Assembly: GCA_020638675.1 (NCBI GenBank)
Contig: JACKID010000001.1
Span: 2,170,001 to 2,234,000, forward strand
Reading direction: 5' to 3'
DNA length: 64,000 nucleotides
Source of the DNA: Planctomycetota bacterium
Lineage (GTDB): Bacteria; Planctomycetota; UBA8742; UBA2392
Shown: positions 49,840 to 60,331 of the stretch, in pieces
How positions within the stretch are numbered: position 1 is the first letter of the stretch
How the letters are laid out: each line of letters opens with the position of its first letter
The notes under the pieces: model-generated
The model's input: only the letters and a program-made list of their open reading frames with translations
Told to the model about the DNA's origin: nothing
Databases searched by the model: none
Translations under genes and position numbers: made by a program

Positions 49840-52323
49840 TTAGTCCTCAGGCTTGCTGATCACGCCGGACCAGATGGTCTCAAACAACAGGAAGCCTACG
49901 CCCAGAATTGCCAGCCACATCCACTCGCGATTGCCTTCGTCACCGCCGAGCGGCCCGCCTGAGCCTAGCTCATCTCCGGCGCGGACAAAGAGATAGTCAT
50001 CGAAGCCGAGCGCTTCCTTCAGCGCCGCATCGACGGACACGCGCGCGTCTCCCTCGGCGCCCTCGGCCTGCTCTACCGGGCCGAGCTTGATGACGTTCGA
50101 CTCGCGCGACTCCAAGTTGACGGCAAAGCGTTCCTGCCACTTCTTCTTGTTTTCGCCGCCTTCGACGCGCTCCAGCGCCGTCACGGTAAACACACCGGGC
50201 TGCGCCGTGCCGCCGAACTCCAGCAGTTTCAGGTTGTCTTCGGCCGTGCTGACCAGCTCGCTGGTGTTGCCCGCGGGGTCGCGCACGGTGTAGGTGGGCG
50301 CGATGTCCGTCACGCGCAGCACGCGGCGATACGGCTCACCCACCGCGAGGTTGCTGTAGCGTGCTTCGTTGGCGGTGAGGTAGCTGGCGACTTCCAGGTA
50401 CAGGAACAGCGGCAGCCCGCCGGTTGCGCCCCACAACTCGTTCCAGCGCTCCGAGGCCGTGGTGGCCACATAGATCACGCGCCCTCGCCCGTACTGGCGT
50501 TCAATCATGAAGGGATCGCCGGCTTCGTTGTTGAGCTTGAGCAGCACCTTGGTCGGGCGCAGCGGGTCCACTTCTGCACCGGACGGCAGCTCAAGCGTGC
50601 GCCAGTTCCAGATGGCCTTCGGGTCGGTAATGATCGAGACGTTTTCAGGAGTCTCGTTGAACAGCTTGATTACCGGGTGATCGTCGTCCGCCGGCAGAAG
50701 CCCATAGAGCTTGGCGGAAACCGAATCGTCGTTACCGCCCGGGCGTCCGAGCTTGGCCGGCAGCAGTCCTTTGCCGTCCTGGTACAGCATGGCGTTGTAC
50801 TTCTGGTAGTCGAGCTGATCGCCGTCGAAAATCAGCAGCCCGAACCCCGCGTCAACGAACTCAGTCAGCTTGCCGGCCACGCCTTCCGGGATGTCGCGCA
50901 CGTTGGCCAGAACGACCAGCCTGTAATCGAGGAAGCTGTCCACGCTCGACAACTGGTCGGCGCGCATGGTGATCACGCGGTTCGGCGTGATGCGCACGGC
51001 CGGCCCCTCGGAGCTTTCTCCCTCGATCTTGCTGCTGCTGATCCCCAACGCGGTCTCAAGGTAGAACGTTTCGTCCTTGCGCGGGTCCGGGTGCGGCGAG
51101 CCGTTGACCACGAGGATGGGGATGTTGGGCACGACGTGAATCACCAGGTTGCGCGAGTTGTCGGTCTTCAGCGCGTCGGCCTGCTCGGTGAAGATCTCGA
51201 TATTCCGGCTGGCGCCGGCCTTCTGCTCGTCTTCCTTCAACTCCAGTTCGTGCGCTGACAGGGTCAGGCGGACGTTCGTGCGCCGGTCGCCGGGGGCCAT
51301 GTCGATCGGGGCCGAGAACGGTTTCTCGTTCGCGCCGTCGATGCGGTACTTCAGGCGCACGGGCCTACCTTCGGCGCGGTTGGACGAGGCGAAGTATTCC
51401 AGGTCCACGTAGATGTTGGCTTCCATGCCGTTGCCGATGATGCGCTCGCCGACTCGCACGTCGGTGATCGCAACGTTCTGCGTGTTGTCGAAGCCGGCGT
51501 CGTAGAAGGTCAGGGCGGTGCCGGACTTCTTCAAGCGCTCATGAATGCGGTTTGTGACCTCGGCAAACTCGTCGTGGCCGGAGGCGTCCTTGCGAATCTC
51601 ACCCCAGCCGGACAAGTAAAAGTCCGACACGACCACCATGCCGACCGCGTCGCTCTCGGGCGTTGTTTCGGCGATGCGGGCAGCTTCCTTGAACGCAGCC
51701 AGCACGTTGGTGTCCACGGCCGCCACTTGCGTCGCGGAAATTTCGCGGCGCGCGGCGTCAAGGTTGAGCGAGGTCAGCTGGCCGATACGGCGCCGGCGGC
51801 TCTTGGTGGCTTCCTCGTCGGTGACGATCAACCCGCCGATGCCCGGCGGCACGTACACGTCACTCACGCGAATGATCGTAACCCGATCGCGGTTGGGCTC
51901 AAGGCTGTCCACCAGAGCCAATGCGTACTGCTTGGCGCGGTCGAAGCTGGTCTGGCCTTCCTGCTCGTAGGCCATGCTGGCACTGTTGTCCAGCACCAGC
52001 ACAAGGTGCAGTGGCGAGTCCGTACTGAGCGTGCCGCGTGTGATGCCCAGGCTGTCATCCGCCCAGTCCTTGATGCGCTCACACCCCATCGGGAACAGCG
52101 CCGCGGCAATCATGATCACGGCCGCGATGCGCAGCAACAGCATGATCAGGCTCTCGAGCTGCATCTTGCGGCGGGTCTTCTGGTATGCCCGCAGCAGGAA
52201 TTCCATCGCCGCCCAGTCGACCTTGCGGAAGCGGGTCAGGTTGATCAGGTGGATAATGATCGGCACTGCCGCTGCTCCCAGCGGCACGCCAAGTCCAAGT
52301 GTCCAGATCAGCCAGGTCGGCAT
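49840..52323 (-). CDS. BatA-type membrane protein with VWA domain
   Basis: This 827-residue protein begins with the BatA N-terminal domain: two membrane helices around LGVPLGAAAVPIIIHLIN and LLLRIAAVIMIAAALF, with the HLIN/RFRKVDWAAMEFL motif typical of aerotolerance/BatA proteins. The VWA domain follows with an intact metal site (LDNSASM, D112/S114/S116). A long beta-rich region and a C-terminal membrane helix (WLAILGVGFLLFETIWSGV) end the chain. It would span the membrane with most of its mass in the periplasm. It lies 14 bases after DUF58 and 3 bases before the large VWA gene, forming a MoxR-DUF58-VWA set. Confidence 0.87.
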   Translation of the reverse strand: MPTWLIWTLGLGVPLGAAAVPIIIHLINLTRFRKVDWAAMEFLLRAYQKTRRKMQLESLIMLLLRIAAVIMIAAALFPMGCERIKDWADDSLGITRGTLSTDSPLHLVLVLDNSASMAYEQEGQTSFDRAKQYALALVDSLEPNRDRVTIIRVSDVYVPPGIGGLIVTDEEATKSRRRRIGQLTSLNLDAARREISATQVAAVDTNVLAAFKEAARIAETTPESDAVGMVVVSDFYLSGWGEIRKDASGHDEFAEVTNRIHERLKKSGTALTFYDAGFDNTQNVAITDVRVGERIIGNGMEANIYVDLEYFASSNRAEGRPVRLKYRIDGANEKPFSAPIDMAPGDRRTNVRLTLSAHELELKEDEQKAGASRNIEIFTEQADALKTDNSRNLVIHVVPNIPILVVNGSPHPDPRKDETFYLETALGISSSKIEGESSEGPAVRITPNRVITMRADQLSSVDSFLDYRLVVLANVRDIPEGVAGKLTEFVDAGFGLLIFDGDQLDYQKYNAMLYQDGKGLLPAKLGRPGGNDDSVSAKLYGLLPADDDHPVIKLFNETPENVSIITDPKAIWNWRTLELPSGAEVDPLRPTKVLLKLNNEAGDPFMIERQYGRGRVIYVATTASERWNELWGATGGLPLFLYLEVASYLTANEARYSNLAVGEPYRRVLRVTDIAPTYTVRDPAGNTSELVSTAEDNLKLLEFGGTAQPGVFTVTALERVEGGENKKKWQERFAVNLESRESNVIKLGPVEQAEGAEGDARVSVDAALKEALGFDDYLFVRAGDELGSGGPLGGDEGNREWMWLAILGVGFLLFETIWSGVISKPED

Positions 52324-52337
52324 AATTCAGCGACGCG

Positions 52338-53240
52338 CTAGGCGCGAGTTCCTGTTCTGCGTGCAAGATACGCCTGCAGGGCTACGCCCAGCGGCATGCT
52401 TGTGTCCATCAATTGAAAGTCGGCCTTGGCGCGCAGGCATACGCGGCGCACTTCGGCCGTAAATGAGTTCACTTCCTCAAGGTAGGCCTTGCGCAGGCTG
52501 CGCGGGTCCACCAGCAGGTCGGGGTAGCCTTCCATGCCGAGGAACTGGGTCAGGCGATCGAAGGTAAACTCGCGCTCCATCGGATCCATCACGTTGAACA
52601 CGATCACGTCGTGCTTGCGCGCGGCCAGATGCTCGAGCCCCTTCTTGAGGTGCTTGAGATCGTCAAACAAATCGCTGATCACCATCACCATGCCGCGGCG
52701 CCCGGTGCGCTGGGCAACGTCGGTCAGCACTTCACCGATGTTGGTTTTCTTCTGCGCTTCGCGCTCGTGCATCGTCGCGAGCATGCGCATCAGCGTGACC
52801 TGGCTGTTGGCAGGCGGCACCCAGTCGAACAGCTTCTCGTCGAACAGTGCCAGGCCCGCGGCGTCAGACTGTTTCTGGATCAAGTAGGCCAGGCTGGCGG
52901 CCATGTACTTGCCGTACTCCATCTTCGACTGGTTCTCGCCGGACTTGTAGCGCATGCTCTCGGATGCATCGAGCACGATGACGGCGCGGAAGTTGGTCTC
53001 TTCCTCGTATTCCTTGATGTAGTACTTGTCCGACTTTGCGTAGGCCTTCCAGTCAAGGAAGCGCAGGTCGTCGCCGGGCACGTACTCGCGGTGCTGCGCG
53101 AATTCCACGCTGAAGCCGCGGTACGGGCTGCGGTGCATACCGGAAATGAAACCCTCCACGACGTTGCGCGCCGTGACTTCCAGGTGCCGAATGTTGTTCA
53201 GCACCTTCGGATCTAGATATTTCTGGTATTCCTCAGCCAT
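52338..53240 (-). CDS. DUF58 protein
   Basis: This 300-residue DUF58 protein has the family core RGFSVEFAQHREYVPGDDLR and DWKAYAKSDKYYIKEYEEE, followed by a VWA-like fold with LDASESM (metal-ion adhesion site). No membrane helix is visible, so it is cytosolic or peripheral. DUF58 proteins usually accompany MoxR ATPases and VWA membrane proteins, which is the arrangement here: MoxR lies upstream beyond a coiled-coil gene and the BatA-type gene lies downstream. It is probably a client or adaptor of the MoxR chaperone. Confidence 0.9.
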   Translation of the reverse strand: MAEEYQKYLDPKVLNNIRHLEVTARNVVEGFISGMHRSPYRGFSVEFAQHREYVPGDDLRFLDWKAYAKSDKYYIKEYEEETNFRAVIVLDASESMRYKSGENQSKMEYGKYMAASLAYLIQKQSDAAGLALFDEKLFDWVPPANSQVTLMRMLATMHEREAQKKTNIGEVLTDVAQRTGRRGMVMVISDLFDDLKHLKKGLEHLAARKHDVIVFNVMDPMEREFTFDRLTQFLGMEGYPDLLVDPRSLRKAYLEEVNSFTAEVRRVCLRAKADFQLMDTSMPLGVALQAYLARRTGTRA

Positions 53241-53246
53241 GCTCGG

Positions 53247-53966
53247 TCATTCACCCAGTTGCTTCAGTGCCGCCTTTGCTTCTTCCGCGAGGACGCCTTC
53301 GCCCTCGCTCAATGTCTGCAGCAGGTTTCTGCTGCCTGCATCCTTGCGCTCGCCCATCCAGCGCACGGCGATGATTTTTTCCGCCAGCGATCGCTCGGAC
53401 GTCGCCACCATCTTCATCAGCCCGGCGCCGTCAGCCTCAGCCCGCCTTGCATACAGCGCCAGCAGGTCGAGCCCCTGGCCGTCGCCTGCTTCGCGGTAGG
53501 CCGTTTCCAGCGCACTCGCGGTCAGCGCCTCGCCCAATGCGTCGGACAGGATAGCCGCGCGCTGGATCGCATCGTTGGCCGCCTGCCTGCCGCCCTTTTC
53601 CTGCTTCAGGCTCTCCAGCTCGTTCTCAAGCAGGGTCGCCTTTGTTTCGGCAATCGTCTTGCCGTTCTCTGCTTCGTTAAGACGGCTCTTTGCTTCGTCG
53701 GCCGTCTTCTTGATGTCAATCGCGCGCTGCACCGCCTCGTCGTACTTGGCCTTGCTGACCTGGCCCCAGCCCTGGAACAGCATCACGGTGAAGCCAACCG
53801 CCATCGCCAGGTACAGCGCACGGCTGATCCAGCGGGTTGCCTTGATCAAGCCCGGGCTGAACGCGCCGGCTTGTGCATAGCGGTCGAGCTCTTCTTCCAG
53901 CTCTTCCTTGCGGCGCTGGAGAGCTTCGTCTTTCTCCTTCTGTTTCTCGTCGGTTGCTTCGTTCAT
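53247..53966 (-). CDS. Membrane-anchored coiled-coil and helical-repeat protein
   Basis: This 239-residue protein starts with a highly charged segment (EKQKEKDEALQRRKEELEEE), has one membrane helix (ALYLAMAVGFTVMLFQGW, about 50-67), a coiled coil (AKSRLNEAENGKTIAETKAT) and a C-terminal region of HEAT-like helices (AEKIIAVRWMGERKDAGSRN). Starts at ATG 53966 or GTG 53972 are possible; ATG 53966 has GGGGTG ahead. It lies between MoxR and DUF58 in the same operon. HEAT-like parts suggest it scaffolds the other proteins. No family name is given. Confidence 0.72.
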   Translation of the reverse strand: MNEATDEKQKEKDEALQRRKEELEEELDRYAQAGAFSPGLIKATRWISRALYLAMAVGFTVMLFQGWGQVSKAKYDEAVQRAIDIKKTADEAKSRLNEAENGKTIAETKATLLENELESLKQEKGGRQAANDAIQRAAILSDALGEALTASALETAYREAGDGQGLDLLALYARRAEADGAGLMKMVATSERSLAEKIIAVRWMGERKDAGSRNLLQTLSEGEGVLAEEAKAALKQLGE

Positions 53967-54018
53967 TTTCACCCCAGCCCTTGCGGGCTGGGCTATGGTT
54001 TTAGCGGCTACACATCCC

Positions 54019-55074
<1,056 letters not shown>

Positions 55075-55112
55075 GTGGCCCCTCGGTTCGTTTTCCGGGC
55101 TGTGCCCGTCGG

Positions 55113-57650
55113 TCATTCGGCCTTGAACACGTAGACCCACTGGGCCGACGCGACAATCAGGAACGTTTCCTTCTTTACTACTGCTTTCTCCCCTGACGGG
55201 AAGGTGAACGTCTCACCATTTCGCAGATGCTCGACGTTGAAGACGTTGCCGGTCTTCGGGTCGGTCAGCGTGCAGGCTTTATAGCGCGTCAGCCCGTCGG
55301 CGTCTTTGTATGCCTCGCCGCGGCAGTAGACCGTCAGCGTGGCGGGCACGGCGTCCGGCTTGACGTTGTCGAGCTTGATCTTGGTCTGCAACTTGCCCGA
55401 GTTCACGTCATAGACGGCGATGTACTGGTCAAACGGCACCAGCACGTTGTCGCCCGCGATGATGCCGCGTCCGTCCGGCTGGTCGCCTGTGTTGTACTCA
55501 GCCTGGAAGTGCAGGCTGCCGAAGTCGGCCTCTTTGCTGCCGCCCTTGCGGAAGCTGGTCAGACCGACGGAATACAGTCGCGACCGCCCCTGGATGATCA
55601 GGCGGTTGTCGACGATGCCGAGCACGTGCTCATACTCGCCGATCGCGCCCTTGCCCTTGTTCGGGTACTCCATCCACTGGTCGCCGGTCACGGCGTCGAG
55701 AATCAATGACAGGCGGTAGTCGTACGGCGCGGTGACCACAAAGCCGCCCGCCGCGATGGGCGCGTTATTGAACCAGCCGCGCGGCAGCGGGCTGCGTTCG
55801 CGGCTGTAGCGCGACACCCAGCACAGCTCCCCGGTTGCGCGGTCCACGGCGCCCGTCGCGCCCGTGTGCGTGCAGCAATAGAGCATTCCGCCCTGCTCGG
55901 CGATGCTGCTGATGTCGGGCAGGTCGACCGGCTCGCCGCCGTAGCTCCAGGGCTGGGTCGAGAGCTTCTTGCTGCAGATTTGAGTGCGCCAGACCAGCTT
56001 GCCCTCACCCTTGCTGGGGTCGCCCTTGGGCGTGACGTCGAAGCACATCATCCAGACTTCGTAGGTGTCTTTCGCGGTAAACGCGCCGGAGATGTACAGC
56101 TTGTTGTCGCGCACCAGCGGTGCGCCGCAGAACACGATGTCCTTGAGGAACTCCCAGTCTCCGCCGGATTCCTCGACCTTGCGGTTCGGGATCGTGACTC
56201 GCAGCGCCGCATCGCGCCCGAGGTCAAAGGCCTGGATCTGGTTGCCGGTCGGCTCACCGGTTTTTTCGCGGCTGGGGCTGCCGGCACCCATTACCGCGAA
56301 CAGGACGTCCGACTCGCGATTATCCAGCTCCCAGCGCAGACGCCCGATGCTGGAGGACATGACGCGATAGCGCGAGCGCTGGTCCTGCTGGCGGCCCCAG
56401 CCCCAGCGATTGTTGTTCTGCGGGCGCTGCACATAGCGCAGGTTCTTGGGCACCTCAAGCTGCAGCGGGTTGGATTCGCGCCCGTGGCGGAACCACATCA
56501 CTTTTTCGTTGTCGGCCTCGTTCGTCGCGACGCGATGCACGAAGAAGCCGGACTCATGCACCGTCGGGAAGACAACCGGCAATGGCGGCGGCTCTTCGCT
56601 GCTGTACTGGTCCTGCGGCTGGTCCGTTCCCGGCACCTTTTCAACCAGCTTGAACCCCTGCACGCCTTCTTCCGGCCCGAGGTCGAGCATTTCGGAAACT
56701 TCGCCGATTGGCGGGGCGACCGCGTTGCGGGTGCCATCGCCCTGCAGCGTGCGCCAGCCGGGACGCGACAACAGCTCTTCCGAAACCTCAGGCGAGGCTT
56801 CGGCCAGTGCGCGAATGTACTCGAGGCTCTTGACCGTCTTGCCGCCGACATCCACGTCCGCGCTGTAGCCGCTGCGCTCCAGCCGGCGTAGGAACCGGCC
56901 GAGACGGTAGTTCATGCCGGCTTCATGGCAGGCGCGCACGTACTGCACCTGCAGCGCCGGGTCGCGATTGAACTCGTCGGCCCAGGACAGCTGGTACTCC
57001 TCGAGCCACTTCACGGCCGAGACCGGGTCGGCGCTCTCCATGGCCTGCGACGCCAGCAGTTGAAGCGCGGTGCGGCCGGCCTGGCTGAACTGGTAGAAAC
57101 GCGCGCAACGGCGCAACAGGAAGCGGTCGTCATTGGCCAGTGCGAGGCGCAGCATCTCCGCGCCCTTGGCGGCCTGCTGCAGCGCGAGGCGATCTTTCAG
57201 CGCCTTCGGCCAGTCGGGAATGCGGAAGCGCGAATTGATGTAATCGGCCAGCGGGATCCAGGTTTCGGAGTAGACGTCCAGCGACTTCTTGTCGGCCTTG
57301 GAAAGCTCACCGAACCAGTCGTCCCGCACGAGCTTTTCCTCGTTGCGGGGCATGTCGTCCTTGAGCCACTCGTCGCGCAGATGGTGGTAGCGACCGAAGG
57401 CATCGCGCCACTTCTCAAAGGCGTCTTCTTTCTTGCCTTCGCGCTCAAGGGCAATGGCCTCGAACTCGCGCTGGCGCGCCTCGCGGATCTTGAAAAGAAT
57501 GTCGTCCTTGACGCGCCCCGTCGGCAGGTACAGGTCAGGGTTGACGATGAGCCCGCTGTCCGCATCCTGGGCCACTACGGGCGCCGGGTGGTTGACCGCC
57601 GAAAGCACTCCGAGCACCGCGAGAAGCAGCAGCAGGATTCGGGTTTTCAA
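55113..57650 (-). CDS. Exported beta-propeller (PQQ-like) protein
   Basis: This 845-residue protein has a signal peptide (ILLLLLAVLGVLSAVNHPAPVVA). Its helical N-terminal half (about 50-290) has TPR-like features, such as RCARFYQFSQAGRTALQLLA. From about 340 on come repeated beta-strand units with YISGAF, GGMLYCCTHTGATGAVD and AYDYRLSLILDAVTGDQW-like strands, resembling a PQQ-type eight-bladed propeller. No cofactor residue was confirmed. It lies directly upstream of MoxR, whose start may overlap its stop, and downstream of the HEAT gene. It is probably a periplasmic partner of the same system. Confidence 0.78.
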   Translation of the reverse strand: MKTRILLLLLAVLGVLSAVNHPAPVVAQDADSGLIVNPDLYLPTGRVKDDILFKIREARQREFEAIALEREGKKEDAFEKWRDAFGRYHHLRDEWLKDDMPRNEEKLVRDDWFGELSKADKKSLDVYSETWIPLADYINSRFRIPDWPKALKDRLALQQAAKGAEMLRLALANDDRFLLRRCARFYQFSQAGRTALQLLASQAMESADPVSAVKWLEEYQLSWADEFNRDPALQVQYVRACHEAGMNYRLGRFLRRLERSGYSADVDVGGKTVKSLEYIRALAEASPEVSEELLSRPGWRTLQGDGTRNAVAPPIGEVSEMLDLGPEEGVQGFKLVEKVPGTDQPQDQYSSEEPPPLPVVFPTVHESGFFVHRVATNEADNEKVMWFRHGRESNPLQLEVPKNLRYVQRPQNNNRWGWGRQQDQRSRYRVMSSSIGRLRWELDNRESDVLFAVMGAGSPSREKTGEPTGNQIQAFDLGRDAALRVTIPNRKVEESGGDWEFLKDIVFCGAPLVRDNKLYISGAFTAKDTYEVWMMCFDVTPKGDPSKGEGKLVWRTQICSKKLSTQPWSYGGEPVDLPDISSIAEQGGMLYCCTHTGATGAVDRATGELCWVSRYSRERSPLPRGWFNNAPIAAGGFVVTAPYDYRLSLILDAVTGDQWMEYPNKGKGAIGEYEHVLGIVDNRLIIQGRSRLYSVGLTSFRKGGSKEADFGSLHFQAEYNTGDQPDGRGIIAGDNVLVPFDQYIAVYDVNSGKLQTKIKLDNVKPDAVPATLTVYCRGEAYKDADGLTRYKACTLTDPKTGNVFNVEHLRNGETFTFPSGEKAVVKKETFLIVASAQWVYVFKAE

Positions 57651-57734
57651 GGCCTGCCTCCTGGCTTAAGGGGCGCGAAACAGGGCAACTCTTTCTACGC
57701 ATCAGGCCGGCGCAAAGGCCGGAAATTCCGGCAC

Positions 57735-60086
57735 TTACCTGTTGGAAAGCACGTCGATGGCACCCTCGATGTCAGCCCTGAGGGCTGAGCCCGCCGCGTC
57801 GGTTTTATCGAGCAACTTCCGCAGGAAGGCCACGTTGTTCTTGGTGCCGAAGGTCTTGATGTACTCGACGCAGGCGCGGCGCGATTCCACGTTGGGCACG
57901 TCGGCCAGCTCTTCAATGTTCTTGAAGTACGTGTTGTCGTCAACGGCGATCAACACGCGAACCAGCACGGCCGCCTTCTGGTAATCCTTGCGCTCGCCCT
58001 TTACCAGTTCCTCGATACGTGCGCGCGCTTTGTCAGAGATGTAGCCCTTCACGCCGGCCGGGAGTTTGCCGAGCAGATTCTTGGCCGCGTTCTCCCGCGA
58101 ACGGTCTTCCAGCACGCTCATGGCCATGTCCGCGAGCCGCTTGTGCTGGTCGCCGTCCTCACCGAAGTCGTCGAGGTTGGACAGGGCCTGTACCGCCGGG
58201 CCCTTGACCGAAAGCTCGTCCTCAAGCAGCGCCGCGCGGATCACCTTGGCGGCGTCAATCTCCGGTGTAACGCGCCCGTACGCCTGCAGGCGGACGTCCT
58301 TGCTCTCGTCGCCCAGCGCCTTCTCGATGATGCTCTTGCTGTCCGACTTGTTGCCCATGCGCTCGGCCATGACCGAGGCCGTGCTGATGGCCGTGGCGCG
58401 AACGTCGGCGTCCGGGTCGGTGGTGCGACCCTTCACGGCCGGGTACACATCCTCATCGGAAACGCGCGAGTTGCGGCGATAGACGTCGACGGCCTTGAGC
58501 GCTGCGTTGCGAACGCTCGCCACCGGCTCTTTCGCCGGGTCCAGTGAATCCAGGAACAGCGGCAGCAAGTCCTTGTCGTCGCTGCGCTGCAGGCCCTGCA
58601 GTGCGTTCTGGCGCGCGATGCTGTACTTTTCATCGCGGTTGGCCAACACGTCCTTGAGCAGCGGAGCCGACTTGGCAAGCGGGATGTAGCTGCGCCCGAG
58701 GTTCTGCGCGGCCTGGCCGCGAATCACCTCGTCTTCGTCCTTGACCCAGCGCGCCAGGTCATCAAACGACTCCTTGCCCTTGGACTCGGCCCAGGCGTTG
58801 ATCGCGCTGGAGCGCTTGGGCGACTCCAGGCTGGTGTCGTCGGCCGCGGTACGGAACAGCTCCAGGTTCTTGCCCTTGAGCACCATGCGGTTACCCAGCA
58901 GGTGGTCGATGATCTTGCCGCGCAGGCTGGTCGCATCGGCCGGCAGCTTGCTGTAGGCCGCGACGAAAGCTTCCAGCGCGGCGTCACTGCGCAGGTTGGT
59001 GAGGTGCGTGTCCACCTGGGTGGCGTAGTAGTCCGGCTTGTACTTGTCTTCCGGCTCACCTTCCTTGGGCTTGGGCGCTTCGTCGTCCGCGATGTCGAGG
59101 AACGCGGTCACGCCGGCCGCGCCGAATTCACCGAGCGTCTGCGCCGCGGTGCCGCGCTCGCTCGGCTTGTCTACGTCCTTGAACGTTGCCACCAGCCCGC
59201 TGATTGCGGCCGATTCCAGCGCCGACTGCTTCAACTGGCGCACGGCCTCCGAGCGCAGGCTGACGAAGCCGTTGAACTGGCCGAGCGTGCAGACGTCGAT
59301 CAGTCCATCGGCAGCCCGCTTGTCGCCGAGCTCCGCCAGTGCGAACAGCGCCTGCAGCCCGAGCGGCTTGCCGTAATCCGCCGCGATCGCGCCCGACCGC
59401 TTGCCGTCGTCGCCCTTGGGCCCGAGACGCTGGGTCTCCCACATTTCGAGCAGCGCATCGGCCGACGCGGTGTGTTTGGTGGCCACGACCACTTCGATGG
59501 CGGCGCTGCGGAGCAGTTGCTCGGCTTCCTTCTCGCCTTCAGCCGGTTTTGCAAAGAACGCGTCGACGATGTCTCCGCCCTCTTTCAGGGACGCCAGCCC
59601 GTGCAGCGAGCCCCAGCGCAGGCGGCTGTCGAGCTTCGCGTCGGCGGCGTAGGTCTTCAGCAGGCGGACCACTTCGTTGCGGTCCGCATTGGCAGCCTTG
59701 CCGGACCACAGACGCCCGAGCGCGCTGGCGCAAGCGGCGCCGAGCCACGGATACGCCGGGCTCTCGACCGCCTGTGCCTGCATCAACTGAACCATGTCGG
59801 CGCTGACGCGGGTGTCTTCGAGAGCGCCCAGCAGGCGCACGCATTCGAGGCGGCGGGCGCTGCGCTCGGCCTTTACGTCGGCCGAGATGCCTTCTTCGTC
59901 GGGGTTCTGCTTCATGCCCTCGACGAGATCCTCGTAGGCCTCATCGGCGGCCTTTGCCAGCCGCTCGATGGCGCCGGAACGTAGGTTCTTGTCGCCGAGG
60001 TCCTTCACGTCATCGGCGTAGTCGCCGGCGCTCAGCGCCGCGGCGGCCATTACAGCCATCAAGCAGGTCAACAGGCAGTACTTCAT
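57735..60086 (-). CDS. Exported HEAT-repeat protein
   Basis: This 783-residue protein has a signal peptide (YCLLTCLMAVMAAAALSAG) followed by helical HEAT-type repeats along its length: LGALEDTRVSADMVQLMQA, LFALAELGDKRAADGLIDV, AAQNLGRSYIPLAKSAPLLK and VRATAISTASVMAERMG. It has no enzyme motif. HEAT solenoids bind partner proteins; here it is the first gene of the group that leads to the propeller, MoxR, DUF58 and VWA genes. A stem-loop at 60126-60148 is in its leader. Its function as a scaffold is inferred from fold and context. Confidence 0.82.
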   Translation of the reverse strand: MKYCLLTCLMAVMAAAALSAGDYADDVKDLGDKNLRSGAIERLAKAADEAYEDLVEGMKQNPDEEGISADVKAERSARRLECVRLLGALEDTRVSADMVQLMQAQAVESPAYPWLGAACASALGRLWSGKAANADRNEVVRLLKTYAADAKLDSRLRWGSLHGLASLKEGGDIVDAFFAKPAEGEKEAEQLLRSAAIEVVVATKHTASADALLEMWETQRLGPKGDDGKRSGAIAADYGKPLGLQALFALAELGDKRAADGLIDVCTLGQFNGFVSLRSEAVRQLKQSALESAAISGLVATFKDVDKPSERGTAAQTLGEFGAAGVTAFLDIADDEAPKPKEGEPEDKYKPDYYATQVDTHLTNLRSDAALEAFVAAYSKLPADATSLRGKIIDHLLGNRMVLKGKNLELFRTAADDTSLESPKRSSAINAWAESKGKESFDDLARWVKDEDEVIRGQAAQNLGRSYIPLAKSAPLLKDVLANRDEKYSIARQNALQGLQRSDDKDLLPLFLDSLDPAKEPVASVRNAALKAVDVYRRNSRVSDEDVYPAVKGRTTDPDADVRATAISTASVMAERMGNKSDSKSIIEKALGDESKDVRLQAYGRVTPEIDAAKVIRAALLEDELSVKGPAVQALSNLDDFGEDGDQHKRLADMAMSVLEDRSRENAAKNLLGKLPAGVKGYISDKARARIEELVKGERKDYQKAAVLVRVLIAVDDNTYFKNIEELADVPNVESRRACVEYIKTFGTKNNVAFLRKLLDKTDAAGSALRADIEGAIDVLSNR

Positions 60087-60125
60087 GTCCGGAATACCCT
60101 TCCGTGTCGCTCTAAACGTCCAACA

Positions 60126-60148
60126 AGGCCCGGTGGTTTACCGGGCCT
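60126..60148 (-). other. Stem-loop in the leader of the HEAT-repeat gene
   Basis: AGGCCCGGT (60126-60134) pairs perfectly with ACCGGGCCT (60140-60148) around a five-base loop, some 40 bases upstream of the HEAT gene start. Because the upstream neighbour is divergent, it is not an end-of-gene terminator. Leader attenuation is one possibility. The rest of this 245-base gap shows only the rsmB promoter candidate. Confidence 0.4.
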
Positions 60149-60297
60149 GAGGATCCCAAGGGGCACGAGAGTACCATTCCGGACTGTCAGTCCAAGGGGA
60201 GTCAGCGACCCAAACACGGCAACCAATTGCCAATGGGGAATGGACTTGCGCCGGATTGAAAGTGTTTCAATGCCGACTGAATCTCGCGAGCGTTCCC

Positions 60298-60325
60298 TTG
60301 GCGAACTCGTGTCCCCCACTATTGT
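60298..60325 (+). promoter_or_regulatory. Candidate rsmB promoter with very short or absent leader
   Basis: TTGGCG (60298-60303), a 16-base spacer and TATTGT (60320-60325) lie so close to the ATG at 60332 that transcription would begin at or next to the start codon. No SD site precedes the ATG, which agrees with a leaderless message. Confidence 0.4.
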
Positions 60326-60331
60326 ACCCGA